The translations under genes and the position numbers were made by a program. From an uncultured Candidatus Saccharibacteria bacterium (GTDB taxonomy: Bacteria > Patescibacteriota > Saccharimonadia > Saccharimonadales > Saccharimonadaceae), in assembly GCA_938046775.1 (NCBI GenBank), contig CALIXB010000025.1:1-24276 (forward strand): DNA of 24,276 nucleotides. Reading direction: 5' to 3'. Positions within the stretch are counted from its first letter, which is position 1; each line of letters begins with the position of its first letter. This document shows, one piece after another, positions 14,524 to 22,656 of the stretch. The notes under the pieces are model-generated. The model was not told the DNA's origin. It saw only the letters and a program-made list of their open reading frames with translations, and did not search any database.

Positions 14524-15966
14524 CTATTTTTGTAGATAATTATCAATTCTTTGCAGAGTTTTTTCCTGACCAATTAGCGCCAGCGTGTCGTTCAGTTGTG
14601 GGCTAAACTGCGCCCAAGTGGTCACAATTCGAACCAGGCTAAATAGAATGCCAGGTTTTTGGCATGTCGTTTCCAGTAGTCCGTTTAGGCAATTTTGGAT
14701 TGATTCTGGCGTCCAGTCGGTAATTTTAGCGAGTTCTTGGCGTACTATGCTTAAAAGATTCTGCCGTTCTTCTTCGGTTAATTTTCGGAGTTGCTTGTTG
14801 CAGTTAATCAATTCCTCATCAATTTCAGGCTCAGTGAAGAAATAATTGGTTAATTTTGGTAAATCTTGCAACGTTTTCAAACGGTCCTGTGCTAGGGCTA
14901 AGACTTGCTTTTTATACGATTCTTTGGCGTTGTTTGATTCTTCGCCCCAGAAAGTTTCGCATCGATTATAAAGGTCGTCTAAGTCGAGCGAGCGAATCCA
15001 TTGGCCGTTTAGCCAAATGAGCCGCTGCTCATCAAACCGCGCGCCTGATTTCTGGACACGGTCAAGCGAGAACTTTTCAATCAATTCATCCTTGCTGAAA
15101 ATCTCTTGTTCAGTGCCGTCGTTCCAGCCGAGTTGCGCTAAGAAATTCAGCATCGTTTCTGGTAATATTCCCTCTTTTTGGTACTCGGTGACGCTTTTTG
15201 CGCCATCGCGCTTGCCTAGCTTCTTATTGCCGGTTGGCGCCATAATGTGTGGTACGTGCGCTAGAATTGGCGGCTCAATTTTCAGTGCTTCATACAAAGA
15301 TAAATATTTGGGCGTACTGGCGATATATTCTGAGCCGCGAATGACATGGGTGATTTTCATTTCAAAATCGTCAATGATATGAGCAAAGTTATATGTCGGC
15401 AGTCCGTCTGCCTTGATTAGAATAAAATCGTCAAGCGCCTCTGGTCCGGCTGACAATTCACCCATGACGGCGTCTTGCCAAGAATATCGCTTAATTTCCG
15501 GAACCTTAAAACGGAGCGGCATGCCTAGCCGCCATTCTGGTGGATTCTCTGGACGATGGTCGCGGTATAAGAAAGCTCGCTTCTCGGTCTTGGCCTGGTC
15601 GCGGAAGGCTTGAACTTGTTCTGGTGTGTACGGATCGGCGTAAGCTAAGCCCTCGTCGATCATTTTCTTAGCCCACTTGAGATAAATTTCCTGTCGATCT
15701 GTTTGGTGATATGGGCCGAAATTACCGACTTCTTCGGTATTACCCAGGTTTGGTCCTTCGTCCCAATCTAGCCCCAACCAATTTAGAGTTTTTAGAATCA
15801 ATTCCTCTGCTCCGTCAACAAATCTGGCTTGGTCGGTGTCTTCGATGCGTAGGATAAAATCACCTTGATGTTTCCGGGCGATAAGGTAGGTATATAGTGC
15901 AGTACGAACATTGCCGACGTGAATATAGCCAGTCGGACTTGGCGCAAAACGAGTTCTAGTAGTCAT
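14524..15966 (-). CDS. gltX: Glutamyl-tRNA synthetase
   Basis: Charges tRNA-Glu with glutamate using ATP. The class I signature is PSPTGYIHVGN (9-19, HIGH equivalent), followed by IEDTDQAR (41-48). The KMSKS equivalent is KLGKRDGA (249-256), with Gly where Ser is most common. The 480-residue length is normal for a bacterial GluRS, with an anticodon-binding helical C-terminus. No GatCAB amidotransferase genes are in the window, so whether it is discriminating cannot be judged. The ATG follows TATAAT by 6 bases without a ribosome binding site. The tRNA-Glu gene at 6604 is a substrate but is not linked to it in an operon. Confidence 0.97.
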   Translation of the reverse strand: MTTRTRFAPSPTGYIHVGNVRTALYTYLIARKHQGDFILRIEDTDQARFVDGAEELILKTLNWLGLDWDEGPNLGNTEEVGNFGPYHQTDRQEIYLKWAKKMIDEGLAYADPYTPEQVQAFRDQAKTEKRAFLYRDHRPENPPEWRLGMPLRFKVPEIKRYSWQDAVMGELSAGPEALDDFILIKADGLPTYNFAHIIDDFEMKITHVIRGSEYIASTPKYLSLYEALKIEPPILAHVPHIMAPTGNKKLGKRDGAKSVTEYQKEGILPETMLNFLAQLGWNDGTEQEIFSKDELIEKFSLDRVQKSGARFDEQRLIWLNGQWIRSLDLDDLYNRCETFWGEESNNAKESYKKQVLALAQDRLKTLQDLPKLTNYFFTEPEIDEELINCNKQLRKLTEEERQNLLSIVRQELAKITDWTPESIQNCLNGLLETTCQKPGILFSLVRIVTTWAQFSPQLNDTLALIGQEKTLQRIDNYLQK

Positions 15967-15972
15967 GAATAA

Positions 15973-15978
15973 ATTATA
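15973..15978 (-). promoter_or_regulatory. -10 box of gltX, leaderless
   Basis: A perfect TATAAT ends 6 bases before the gltX ATG; the -35 region would lie at the end of the upstream gene and is weak. Confidence 0.5.
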
Positions 15979-15995
15979 TCACGTTAACTGATATG

Positions 15996-17012
15996 CTACA
16001 GGCTGGTTGCGATTTTCTGGATTTGATCATTAGAGAGATTGGCATCGCCGCTGATCTGGTATAAAATTCCGCCGTTCACCCAGGCAGCTTCTTTACCTCC
16101 GCTATAAATGGTTAATCCGTCAATCATCGTAGCATTTGGTGATTTATGTTTTTCGGAGAAAAAATCCTTAACGGCTGATGAGTTCCAGCTACTTTTTTGT
16201 TGGGTTATGGTGTAAGCTGAGCTGCCGTCGGCGTAGGCATAGCGCATGCTGACTTCGCCTGATTTGAACTTAATTGGGCCGTTTAGTGCGTAGCCGTCTG
16301 GTTTGTATCCTGGATATTTGGCGTCAATTCCTGACTGAATTGCCGCCATCCTTATGGAAATGTTTGGCATACTTAGATATGTCAAATAGCCGCCAAGTAG
16401 CATTACCGCAAGACCAACAGAAAAGGTGTTCAACCAGCGTAGTGCGCTGCCTTTTTTCTGGCGTCGTCGAACTTTTTTATTGCTAGTAATTTCATTTGAT
16501 AAGGCTTTTTCGATAGCCTCATTTTTTAGTTCTTTGGCGGTTTTTATGGCTGGCTTTTCGATTTTTTTCGGAGCAACTAATGGATTATTATTGGTAGCTA
16601 GCGGTCGACGATCTTTTCGTAGTTTGCCATTAACGCTAAGATTTCTGTTTTGGGCACGACGAATGACCGGATGAGCCTCGGCTGGGCGATTAACGACGAT
16701 CCGCTCTGGGGTTGGCTTGCTGACTGTCGGCGTAGCAAATTTCTTTACGGCAACATGTTGCTGTACGGAAGTGCGGGTCCTCTGGGGTTTGGCAGCCAGT
16801 GCTGTACGTTGAGGCATCTTAACGTGTCGGCGATTTAAAGTACTCGATTTTTGAATGTGATTAGCGTGGATGTTTGATACTGCGGTACCGCGGCTGTTGA
16901 TTGGCTGCACTTTTTTTACTTCAGTTTTCTTTACATCAATGTCATCCATCACCATGCCAGTTATGGTGTTGTAGGCTCGCCCATTGATGACTACATAATT
17001 TTTACTCGTCAT
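15996..17012 (-). CDS. Membrane-anchored protein with an outer DUF4367-like domain
   Basis: A 338-residue protein in three parts. Residues 1-190 are basic, low in complexity and probably disordered (many K, R, T, P and V), lying in the cytoplasm. One membrane helix spans about 192-214 (LNTFSVGLAVMLLGGYLTYL). An outer domain of about 120 residues has KYPGYKPDGYALNGPI and a YTITQQKSSWNSS segment, reminiscent of DUF4367 domains found in anti-sigma-like and envelope proteins. I cannot assign a function. The start has a good AGGGGGG ribosome binding site about five bases upstream. It precedes gltX by 29 bases but gltX has its own -10 box. It is divergent from the PEGA gene. Confidence 0.8.
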   Translation of the reverse strand: MTSKNYVVINGRAYNTITGMVMDDIDVKKTEVKKVQPINSRGTAVSNIHANHIQKSSTLNRRHVKMPQRTALAAKPQRTRTSVQQHVAVKKFATPTVSKPTPERIVVNRPAEAHPVIRRAQNRNLSVNGKLRKDRRPLATNNNPLVAPKKIEKPAIKTAKELKNEAIEKALSNEITSNKKVRRRQKKGSALRWLNTFSVGLAVMLLGGYLTYLSMPNISIRMAAIQSGIDAKYPGYKPDGYALNGPIKFKSGEVSMRYAYADGSSAYTITQQKSSWNSSAVKDFFSEKHKSPNATMIDGLTIYSGGKEAAWVNGGILYQISGDANLSNDQIQKIATSL

Positions 17013-17100
17013 TAATCCCCCTAATGTTTATTCCTGTATATATAGTACAAATCGCCTACGGTTTTTTCAAGTATGCAAATATGCTATAATTTCCGTAATT
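17013..17100. promoter_or_regulatory. Divergent promoter region
   Basis: Rightward: TGC-TATAAT (17085-17090, extended -10) lies 10 bases before the PEGA ATG at 17101, with no ribosome binding site. Leftward: a TATATA (around 17037-17044) would give a leader of about 20-25 bases that contains the AGGGGGG site of the gene starting at 17012. The two genes thus use opposite initiation styles from one 88-base spacer. Confidence 0.5.
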
Positions 17101-18597
17101 ATGTATCGACAAAGAAATCGTACTAAGGAACTCGCAAGGCGAGCTTTTGTGTATACGTTAATGACATTATCGCTTATTACTCTTCTGATATTTTTAACTT
17201 TTAGAATGCTTGGCTATACATTTAATCCTAATACAAAAGAATTACAGCAAACGGGACTAGTCCAATACGAATCTCACCCAAGCGGAGCGCTGGTCTATGT
17301 TGATGATATGGAGTTGCGTAGGACCTCAACAAAGAGTACTGTGCTTCCAGGAAAGCATACGTTTGCAATGAAGTTAAACGAATACGAACCATGGCAGAAG
17401 ACGCTAGATATTAAATCTGATACCGTAACCAATCTGAATTATGCCAGGCTCATTCCGATAAGACGCGACACTACGGAGGTAAAAACCTTTGATTCGGTGC
17501 AGACCATCTCCTTATCGCCGAACGGTGGTTTTTTGATGGGCTTTGGTGTAAAGGACAAAACTCCGTTCATAACTGTCGGTGATATCCGTGACACCAATAA
17601 GGGCAAAGAGAAATTTACGGAATATAATCTCAGTACAAGTATCTTGGCTGGCTATTCCCTGTCTGCTGACGGTCACGTATTTTCGGTGGCGGAATGGGAC
17701 CGCGACTCACGATATGCTTTAGTCAAGCACTCATATTCAGCAGAAAATAATGCTACGGGCGTGCAGTGGCTGGTTTTTGACAGAGAGAATCCGGAGAAGA
17801 TTATCGACGTAACGACTATGACGGGCTTAAGCGTAAAGCAAATTAGTTTCGCAGGAACTGGCGCTCACTCGGTATATATGTTGCAGGAGAGCGGTGAGCT
17901 TCGTCGAGTTGATCTGGATAGTTCGACTATTTCTAGTCCAATTTTAACTGGCGTAGAATCATTTAAATTATATGGCGACGACCGGCTATCTTACGTGTCG
18001 ATTATTGACGGCAAAAAAGTCGCGGGAATTTGGAAGCGGGATTGGAAAGAGCCGTTCGTTATCGGTAAATTCACCACAGATAAGACGCCAATTATTCGGA
18101 CCTCTCGCTATTTTAATAAAGACACTGTAGTTTTGGCGGTTGGTCAGGATATGACAATTTATAGAGGAAATATATCAGACTCTAAGGACCGACAGAAAGA
18201 ATTTTTACAGACTGCAAAAAACATTAAGACTGAAAACGCAACGACAAGTATGACCCTGGATAATGCCGGGCGGTTTATAGTGGCACAAAACGGTGCAGCG
18301 TTACAGTCATATGATTTGGAGCGTAAAGAGTTGTCTCAGGTGTTTAATATTGGTGTTGCGCAAGAGGTGAAATGGCTTGATAATTTCTATATCCGTAGTG
18401 TATCTGCTAGCGGAAAGATGGAGATTCGTGAATTTGACGGTACTAACGCACATACTTTGCTGGACGTAAAAAGTGGCATGGATTCGGTTTTATCAGCTAA
18501 CCAGCGCTACGTCTATGGAGTTACGGTTAACGAGTCTGGAAAATTTGTCCTGAATAAAATGAATATGGACAATGGCTCAATAGGATTATTTAACTAA
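17101..18597 (+). CDS. PEGA-domain membrane protein with propeller-like outer part
   Basis: A 498-residue protein. The basic N-terminus (MYRQRNRTKELARR) and membrane helix at about 15-38 anchor it with the rest outside. A PEGA domain follows at about 52-118 (ESHPSGALVYVDD, then LPGKHTFAMKLNEYEPW), a fold common in surface proteins. Residues 125-498 consist of repeating beta-rich blocks with SLSPNGGFLMGFG, SLSADGHVFSVAEWD and LDNAGRFIVAQNG motifs, as in beta-propellers. The role is probably surface binding or wall interaction; the ligand is unknown. It converges with the sortase gene with only 8 bases between stops, where AACTAA-caa-TTAGTT forms a weak shared hairpin. Confidence 0.85.
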   Translation: MYRQRNRTKELARRAFVYTLMTLSLITLLIFLTFRMLGYTFNPNTKELQQTGLVQYESHPSGALVYVDDMELRRTSTKSTVLPGKHTFAMKLNEYEPWQKTLDIKSDTVTNLNYARLIPIRRDTTEVKTFDSVQTISLSPNGGFLMGFGVKDKTPFITVGDIRDTNKGKEKFTEYNLSTSILAGYSLSADGHVFSVAEWDRDSRYALVKHSYSAENNATGVQWLVFDRENPEKIIDVTTMTGLSVKQISFAGTGAHSVYMLQESGELRRVDLDSSTISSPILTGVESFKLYGDDRLSYVSIIDGKKVAGIWKRDWKEPFVIGKFTTDKTPIIRTSRYFNKDTVVLAVGQDMTIYRGNISDSKDRQKEFLQTAKNIKTENATTSMTLDNAGRFIVAQNGAALQSYDLERKELSQVFNIGVAQEVKWLDNFYIRSVSASGKMEIREFDGTNAHTLLDVKSGMDSVLSANQRYVYGVTVNESGKFVLNKMNMDNGSIGLFN

Positions 18598-18605
18598 CAA
18601 TTAGT

Positions 18606-19979
18606 TTACCTACCGAATAATCTCTCTATAAGTGTTGGCTCGGGCTTTCCTGGGATGGCGGATTTGTTATTCTGCGGCTGACTTGTACTAGGTTCAGTTG
18701 TTGCGGTGGCTTTATTTGGGTCGGGGCTGATCTGTTCAGCGAAAATCAATAAGCGCTTCTCTGCTGTACCTAAAGGAACGCAGCTAACTAGTGTCAGCAT
18801 TGGCTTGTCTGTAGTTAGCTGAACCTTTGAGACTTCAGTTGGCATGACGACCTCGGTGGAGGTAATTTTATAAGTGTAGCGCTTACTGTTGTAATTCATA
18901 TAGATGACGTCGCCCTTGACTAGTTTTTCATTCTGAGCAAACACAAACTTATAGTCTCCTGCAGCAAAGGCATCATTACTGGAGTGTGCGGCAAAAACCG
19001 CGTTACCTACCTGTCCTGGCACGGCGCTAGCTCCAGGAATTGAGAAGTGTGCTACTCCTCTCCTCATGGCTTCTGACTGAGATTTTGTATCGCTAGCGGC
19101 ACCGTAAACTACAGGAGCATCAACATTGATTTTAGGAATAATGATTCGAGATTCAGAGCTAACCGTAACATCTGTTGACGCGTCAACAATAATGTTCTGA
19201 GGATTAATTGCGCCAGGTGTGGTGTAGGCGGCTACTGCTCCAAAAATGATGCGATTATATTGTAAAAACATGAAGATTAGTAATACTGACAGGCCAGCAA
19301 TCGCCGGGATAAAATGGCGAGATTTTTTAACCTTCTTGGCGGAATCTCGAACTTTTTGTTGAATTTGGCTACGAAGTTCTTTTATGGCGACCTTCTGTGG
19401 GTCTAGGGGCTCGTCGGCATCTGAATTTGCCTGCTTACTCTCCCTATTTAGCCTAGATATCTCACGGTTTTTTGCATTGATATTTTCAGCATAATAACGC
19501 TCGTAGTACATTTGATAGTATTTTTGCCAAGCACTATGATATTGCTTCCATTGGTCGGCCGAAACTTGGGTGTGGATAGTCGAAGTTTTATTCTGGACTG
19601 GGCTTATTACGGTGTCTGATTTTTTTTCCGGCTGGTCTGTTGGTGTCTCCTGGGTGATTGGTGCTGTTCGCATAGCGTGGCCGGAGCTGGCTTTTTGGTC
19701 GGAATTTGATTGAACTTGAGGTGTCTGCTGTGAGCTAATATATTGAGGTCGAGTTTCATTGGTTGGATTGCTATTCGGTTTCGTTTGAGGTTGTGACTGC
19801 TGGGGAGTGGCTTGATAATCTTCCGATCGAGCATAGATAGCGTCAAGTTGCCCGCGAATAACATCAGCAGCGGCGCTCTGCGAAGCTGCTGGATCACGAG
19901 CTGGCGGCGTAAGAGGTCGGCGCTGATCTGATGGCGGCATGCCCACTCGACCGTTTGATTGATCATCCGTCGGATACAT
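18606..19979 (-). CDS. Sortase with a long disordered N-terminus
   Basis: A cysteine transpeptidase that anchors proteins or builds pili at the cell surface. The catalytic set is visible: H332 (VFAAHSSND), C400 (LTLVSCVP) and R409 (AEKRLLIF). The domain runs from about 275 to 417. It is preceded by a membrane helix at about 222-240 and a 220-residue cytoplasmic region rich in Q, P, S and T, very long for a sortase. That region has a tyrosine cluster (WQKYYQMYYERYYAE, 151-165) and a charged helix (NREISRLNRESKQ). The class (D/E-like) is not certain. No LPXTG-type substrate is encoded nearby. TATAAT lies 10 bases before the ATG and an AGGGGA ribosome binding site lies between. Confidence 0.92.
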   Translation of the reverse strand: MYPTDDQSNGRVGMPPSDQRRPLTPPARDPAASQSAAADVIRGQLDAIYARSEDYQATPQQSQPQTKPNSNPTNETRPQYISSQQTPQVQSNSDQKASSGHAMRTAPITQETPTDQPEKKSDTVISPVQNKTSTIHTQVSADQWKQYHSAWQKYYQMYYERYYAENINAKNREISRLNRESKQANSDADEPLDPQKVAIKELRSQIQQKVRDSAKKVKKSRHFIPAIAGLSVLLIFMFLQYNRIIFGAVAAYTTPGAINPQNIIVDASTDVTVSSESRIIIPKINVDAPVVYGAASDTKSQSEAMRRGVAHFSIPGASAVPGQVGNAVFAAHSSNDAFAAGDYKFVFAQNEKLVKGDVIYMNYNSKRYTYKITSTEVVMPTEVSKVQLTTDKPMLTLVSCVPLGTAEKRLLIFAEQISPDPNKATATTEPSTSQPQNNKSAIPGKPEPTLIERLFGR

Positions 19980-19989
19980 AACTTCCCCT

Positions 19990-19995
19990 ATTATA
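19990..19995 (-). promoter_or_regulatory. -10 box of the sortase gene
   Basis: TATAAT ends 10 bases before the ATG at 19979; AGGGGA in between could act as a very close ribosome binding site if the start lies just after the -10 box. Confidence 0.45.
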
Positions 19996-20025
19996 CGGTA
20001 AATCAGCGGTAAATAAAAGTCGTGC

Positions 20026-20054
20026 TTGTGAGCGGGAGTCTATTATGTTACAAT
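20026..20054 (+). promoter_or_regulatory. Promoter of tRNA-Leu
   Basis: TTGTGA (20026-20031), a 17-base spacer and TACAAT (20049-20054). The start near 20061 leaves about 22 bases before the tRNA. Confidence 0.6.
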
Positions 20055-20082
20055 CGTACGGTAGTTTGAAGCGTTCTCTTGT

Positions 20083-20169
20083 GCCGCGGTGGCGGAATTG
20101 GTAGACGCGCTAGACTCAAAATCTGGTGAGCAATAGCTCGTGCCGGTTCAAGTCCGGCCCGCGGTACCA
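20083..20169 (+). tRNA. tRNA-Leu (anticodon CAA), CCA encoded
   Basis: A class II tRNA of 87 bases. The acceptor GCCGCGG pairs with CCGCGGT. The anticodon stem CTAGA/TCTGG holds the loop CTCAAAA with anticodon CAA at 20117-20119. The long variable arm is TGAGC-aata-GCTCG, and the T stem GCCGG/CCGGC holds TTCAAGT. Discriminator A and CCA are encoded. It reads the UUG codon. Confidence 0.95.
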
Positions 20170-20187
20170 GAGATGGCTTCAGGCTTA

Positions 20188-20213
20188 ATCGTCCAAATCT
20201 GGGCGATTTTTTA
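20188..20213 (+). terminator. Rho-independent terminator after tRNA-Leu
   Basis: ATCGTCC-aaatct-GGGCGAT (one G-U pair) is followed by six T. Its end overlaps the stop codon of the convergent gene at 20211. Confidence 0.75.
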
Positions 20214-20999
20214 TGAAGAAATAGCAGTACTAATAGCTGCTAGCGGTGCCTCTGGCGACCAAATTAAATAGCTCGCGGCACGTGCGCCAACGGTCCCTCG
20301 CCAGATTGCCATTGGAGCGTCCCATTTTTGGGTGACGACTTCACCGCCATGGGCAATTATTAGATTGTCCGCATGAAAAACGCAAATAGTTACGGGATAC
20401 GTAATGGTAAATTTGTGAAGTGTCTCAACAAGTTGCGCCAGCTGAATGCTAAAAGTAATCATCTTTGGGTAATAAATGGCGCGAAAAATTTTCTGAACTT
20501 GCGCCAGGCTTGCCACAAAAACCACGCGCGGATTATCTAAGATCTCCTGGAGGCCGTTCTGGACCAGGTCAATCGCATCTCTTGTTAATACTACTGGGAT
20601 TTCTGACTTTTTTATCAATTCTTCATAAACAATTGACGTTTGGCTGTTGCGCCCAGCATCGCCACATAACAGTAACACGTCCGCCCATTTTTCTAAGGCT
20701 AGAGCTTCGTTTAGGGCTTCGTTGGCTAGGCTGCCTGATTGGTTGGTTGGCGCAAATAATACATCGGTCATTACAGCTGGAACACTTTTTTTCAATATGT
20801 CAGGCAGTAATACGCGAGCTTCGCCGACGCCAGCCTTAAGAGCTTCTTGATAACTTTCCGCGACCGCTAAAAATCCCAATTTATTGCCGCCAATAATCCC
20901 CAGCTTCCCTGCTTGATTACGCCGTTCTGGTTTATTCCATTCAACATCAGGAAAAAGCGGTTTGCCTGACTCTTGTCTGTGCCAAAATTTCATATCCAT
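20211..20999 (-). CDS. NAD(P)H-hydrate dehydratase-like (ribokinase fold), degenerate
   Basis: A 262-residue protein resembling the YjeF C-terminal/NnrD family, which repairs hydrated NAD(P)H at the expense of ADP or ATP. Supporting segments are GKLGIIGGNKLGFLAVAES (31-49, where the family has an I-I-G-G strand) and EALKAGVGEARVLLP (52-66, matching A-A-L-R-A-G-A-G). The WADVLLLCGDAGRNSQ segment sits where the family has G-P-G-L-G. The usual late GTGD nucleotide-binding motif is not seen; WRGTVGARA sits near where it should be. It may therefore be an inactive or altered family member, and the assignment is moderate. The ATG abuts the stop of the exonuclease gene (TAA then ATG with no gap). Confidence 0.6.
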   Translation of the reverse strand: MDMKFWHRQESGKPLFPDVEWNKPERRNQAGKLGIIGGNKLGFLAVAESYQEALKAGVGEARVLLPDILKKSVPAVMTDVLFAPTNQSGSLANEALNEALALEKWADVLLLCGDAGRNSQTSIVYEELIKKSEIPVVLTRDAIDLVQNGLQEILDNPRVVFVASLAQVQKIFRAIYYPKMITFSIQLAQLVETLHKFTITYPVTICVFHADNLIIAHGGEVVTQKWDAPMAIWRGTVGARAASYLIWSPEAPLAAISTAISS

Positions 21000-21800
21000 T
21001 TACAAATTCACCTCAATACTTACTGGGCAATGATCGCTGCCCATTTGTTCGGGATGAATTTGTGGATTAGTGACGTGATTTGCAATTTCACGCGATGCCA
21101 ACCAATAGTCAATCCGCCAACCGACATTGCGCGCCCTAGCATTAGCCCAATGTGTCCACCAGGTATAAGCACCGGTTTTCTCAGGAAAAATTGCCCGGAA
21201 CGTATCAATAAAGCCAGCGTCCAAATAATTCTGGAAGCCTTCGCGCTCTTCGTCGGTGAAGCCGTGTTTGCCAACATTAGGTTTGGGATTTGCTAAGTCA
21301 ATTTCTTTATGCGCCACGTTCATATCGCCGCAGTATAGTACCGGCTTTGACAGTTCTAATTCCTGCAGATAAGCCAATACTGCCTTATCCCATTTTTCAT
21401 GGCGTAAACCCAGGCGACTCAAGTCTCCTTTGGAGTTTGGTGTGTAGCAAGTAACTACCCAAAAACTGTCAAACTCAGCCGCGATAATCCGCCCTTCGTC
21501 AGCCGGATTGCCATATTTATCACCAGTTAGGTCGAATCTTTCAATTATATTTTGTGGAAATCCATCATGCCAATTCAGTGGTGGGATTTTTGAGAAAATT
21601 GCCGTACCAGAATAGCCTTTTTTAGCGGCAGAATAAAAATGCTCGTAATAATCTGGCAGGTCGATTTCAACTTGGTCTCGTGCGGCCTTGGTCTCTTGTA
21701 GACATAAAATATCCGGATTGTACTTATTGATGAATTGCGCAAATTCGCCCTTGTTGATGACTGCGCGAATACCGTTTACGTTCCAGGAGAATAGTTTCAT
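21000..21800 (-). CDS. xth: Exonuclease III-type AP endonuclease
   Basis: A 266-residue enzyme of the exonuclease-endonuclease-phosphatase family that cuts DNA at abasic sites during base excision repair. The active site is complete by eye: N7 (SWNVNGIRA), E36 (LCLQETKA), Y119 (CYTPNS), D159 and N161 (YCGDMNVAH), RIDYWL (229-234), and D256-H257 (GSDHCPV). The length is typical of XthA/ExoA. It is followed without a gap by the NAD(P)HX-dehydratase-like gene, so the two form a repair-themed pair (DNA and cofactor damage). The ATG lies 6 bases after TATAAT with no ribosome binding site, in a 30-base divergent spacer. Confidence 0.95.
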   Translation of the reverse strand: MKLFSWNVNGIRAVINKGEFAQFINKYNPDILCLQETKAARDQVEIDLPDYYEHFYSAAKKGYSGTAIFSKIPPLNWHDGFPQNIIERFDLTGDKYGNPADEGRIIAAEFDSFWVVTCYTPNSKGDLSRLGLRHEKWDKAVLAYLQELELSKPVLYCGDMNVAHKEIDLANPKPNVGKHGFTDEEREGFQNYLDAGFIDTFRAIFPEKTGAYTWWTHWANARARNVGWRIDYWLASREIANHVTNPQIHPEQMGSDHCPVSIEVNL

Positions 21801-21830
21801 ATGATTATTATAGCGTGGTAATATAATTTA
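21801..21830. promoter_or_regulatory. Thirty-base divergent promoter, two facing -10 boxes
   Basis: Leftward TATAAT (21807-21812) is 6 bases from the exonuclease ATG. Rightward TATAAT (21822-21827) is 3 bases from the ATG of the hydrolase. Each -35 would lie in the other gene and neither is good, so the two promoters must compete for the same stretch. Confidence 0.5.
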
Positions 21831-22637
21831 ATGAATATACCGCTGGTGTATAGTAAGTTTTTAAGTGAGATTTCTAGTGGTTTTATGGATGTTGGGGGTA
21901 TAAAGACTGCTTACTATTTTCATCATAATAACTCAGATAAAACCATCCTGTTGATTCATGGTATTGGCGGAGACTTTCATGGAATGATCCCGCTGGCGTA
22001 CTGCTTGAAAGATAATGCGAATATTTTATTTGTTGACCTGCCCTCGCATGGCAATAGTCAATTGATTAAAAATACAGATGTTAGAAATATTGAAGATTGG
22101 GCGAAAGGCTTGATAGTGGCTTTTAGAAAAAAGAACTTAAAAATTGATGTAGTGGTTGCTCATTCATTGGGTTGTTTGGCGGCTCGTAAGGTGAATTGTT
22201 CCAAGATTTGGTACGTCAACCCACCGATTAAGGCTTCAGTTGCAGTGAAGATTTCTTCCGCGATTTTGTATCGTATTCGTTGGATAAATCAGTATGTTTA
22301 TTTAAATTATTATTTTTCAGTATTGCGTGGTGTATGTTTGATGAGAGATAAACAAAAGAATACGATAAATCTAGTAAAATGGCTGACAAAAAAGACCAAC
22401 GTAACCTCACGACAATACCTGGAGCAAGCAAGAATAGCTCGAGATATTCCCATAAAAGAGAGGTCGGTTAATTCCGGGAAAGAGTTTACGGGAATGATCG
22501 TGGGAAGATTTGATAAAATTACCCGCCCCGTTCGACCGTCTGGGCTGAGAATTGATAAATTTGTTGAGCTTGAGACTGGTCATTTGTCGGTTTTGGACAG
22601 TCCAGAATTAATAGCGAAACTAATATTGTCAGAATAA
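21831..22637 (+). CDS. Alpha/beta hydrolase
   Basis: A 268-residue alpha/beta-fold hydrolase. The oxyanion-hole segment is LLIHGIGGDFHG (40-51), the nucleophile elbow VVAHSLGC (S112), the acid probably in GRFDKITRP near residue 225-230, and the histidine in ETGHLSVLD near 253. Between about 140 and 215 is a basic cap region. The substrate is unknown; a lipid or ester is likely given the following two GT4 glycosyltransferases. The start is uncertain because a TATAAT box lies only 3 bases before this ATG; a later ATG at codon 19 (MDVGGIKTAYY) would suit the domain boundary. It lies 19 bases before the first glycosyltransferase. Confidence 0.85.
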   Translation: MNIPLVYSKFLSEISSGFMDVGGIKTAYYFHHNNSDKTILLIHGIGGDFHGMIPLAYCLKDNANILFVDLPSHGNSQLIKNTDVRNIEDWAKGLIVAFRKKNLKIDVVVAHSLGCLAARKVNCSKIWYVNPPIKASVAVKISSAILYRIRWINQYVYLNYYFSVLRGVCLMRDKQKNTINLVKWLTKKTNVTSRQYLEQARIARDIPIKERSVNSGKEFTGMIVGRFDKITRPVRPSGLRIDKFVELETGHLSVLDSPELIAKLILSE

Positions 22638-22644
22638 ATTTTGC

Positions 22645-22650
22645 TATACT
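22645..22650 (+). promoter_or_regulatory. -10 box of the first GT4 gene, leaderless
   Basis: TGC-TATACT (extended -10) ends 6 bases before the ATG at 22657, in the 19-base gap after the hydrolase stop. Confidence 0.5.
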
Positions 22651-22656
22651 GTAGAT

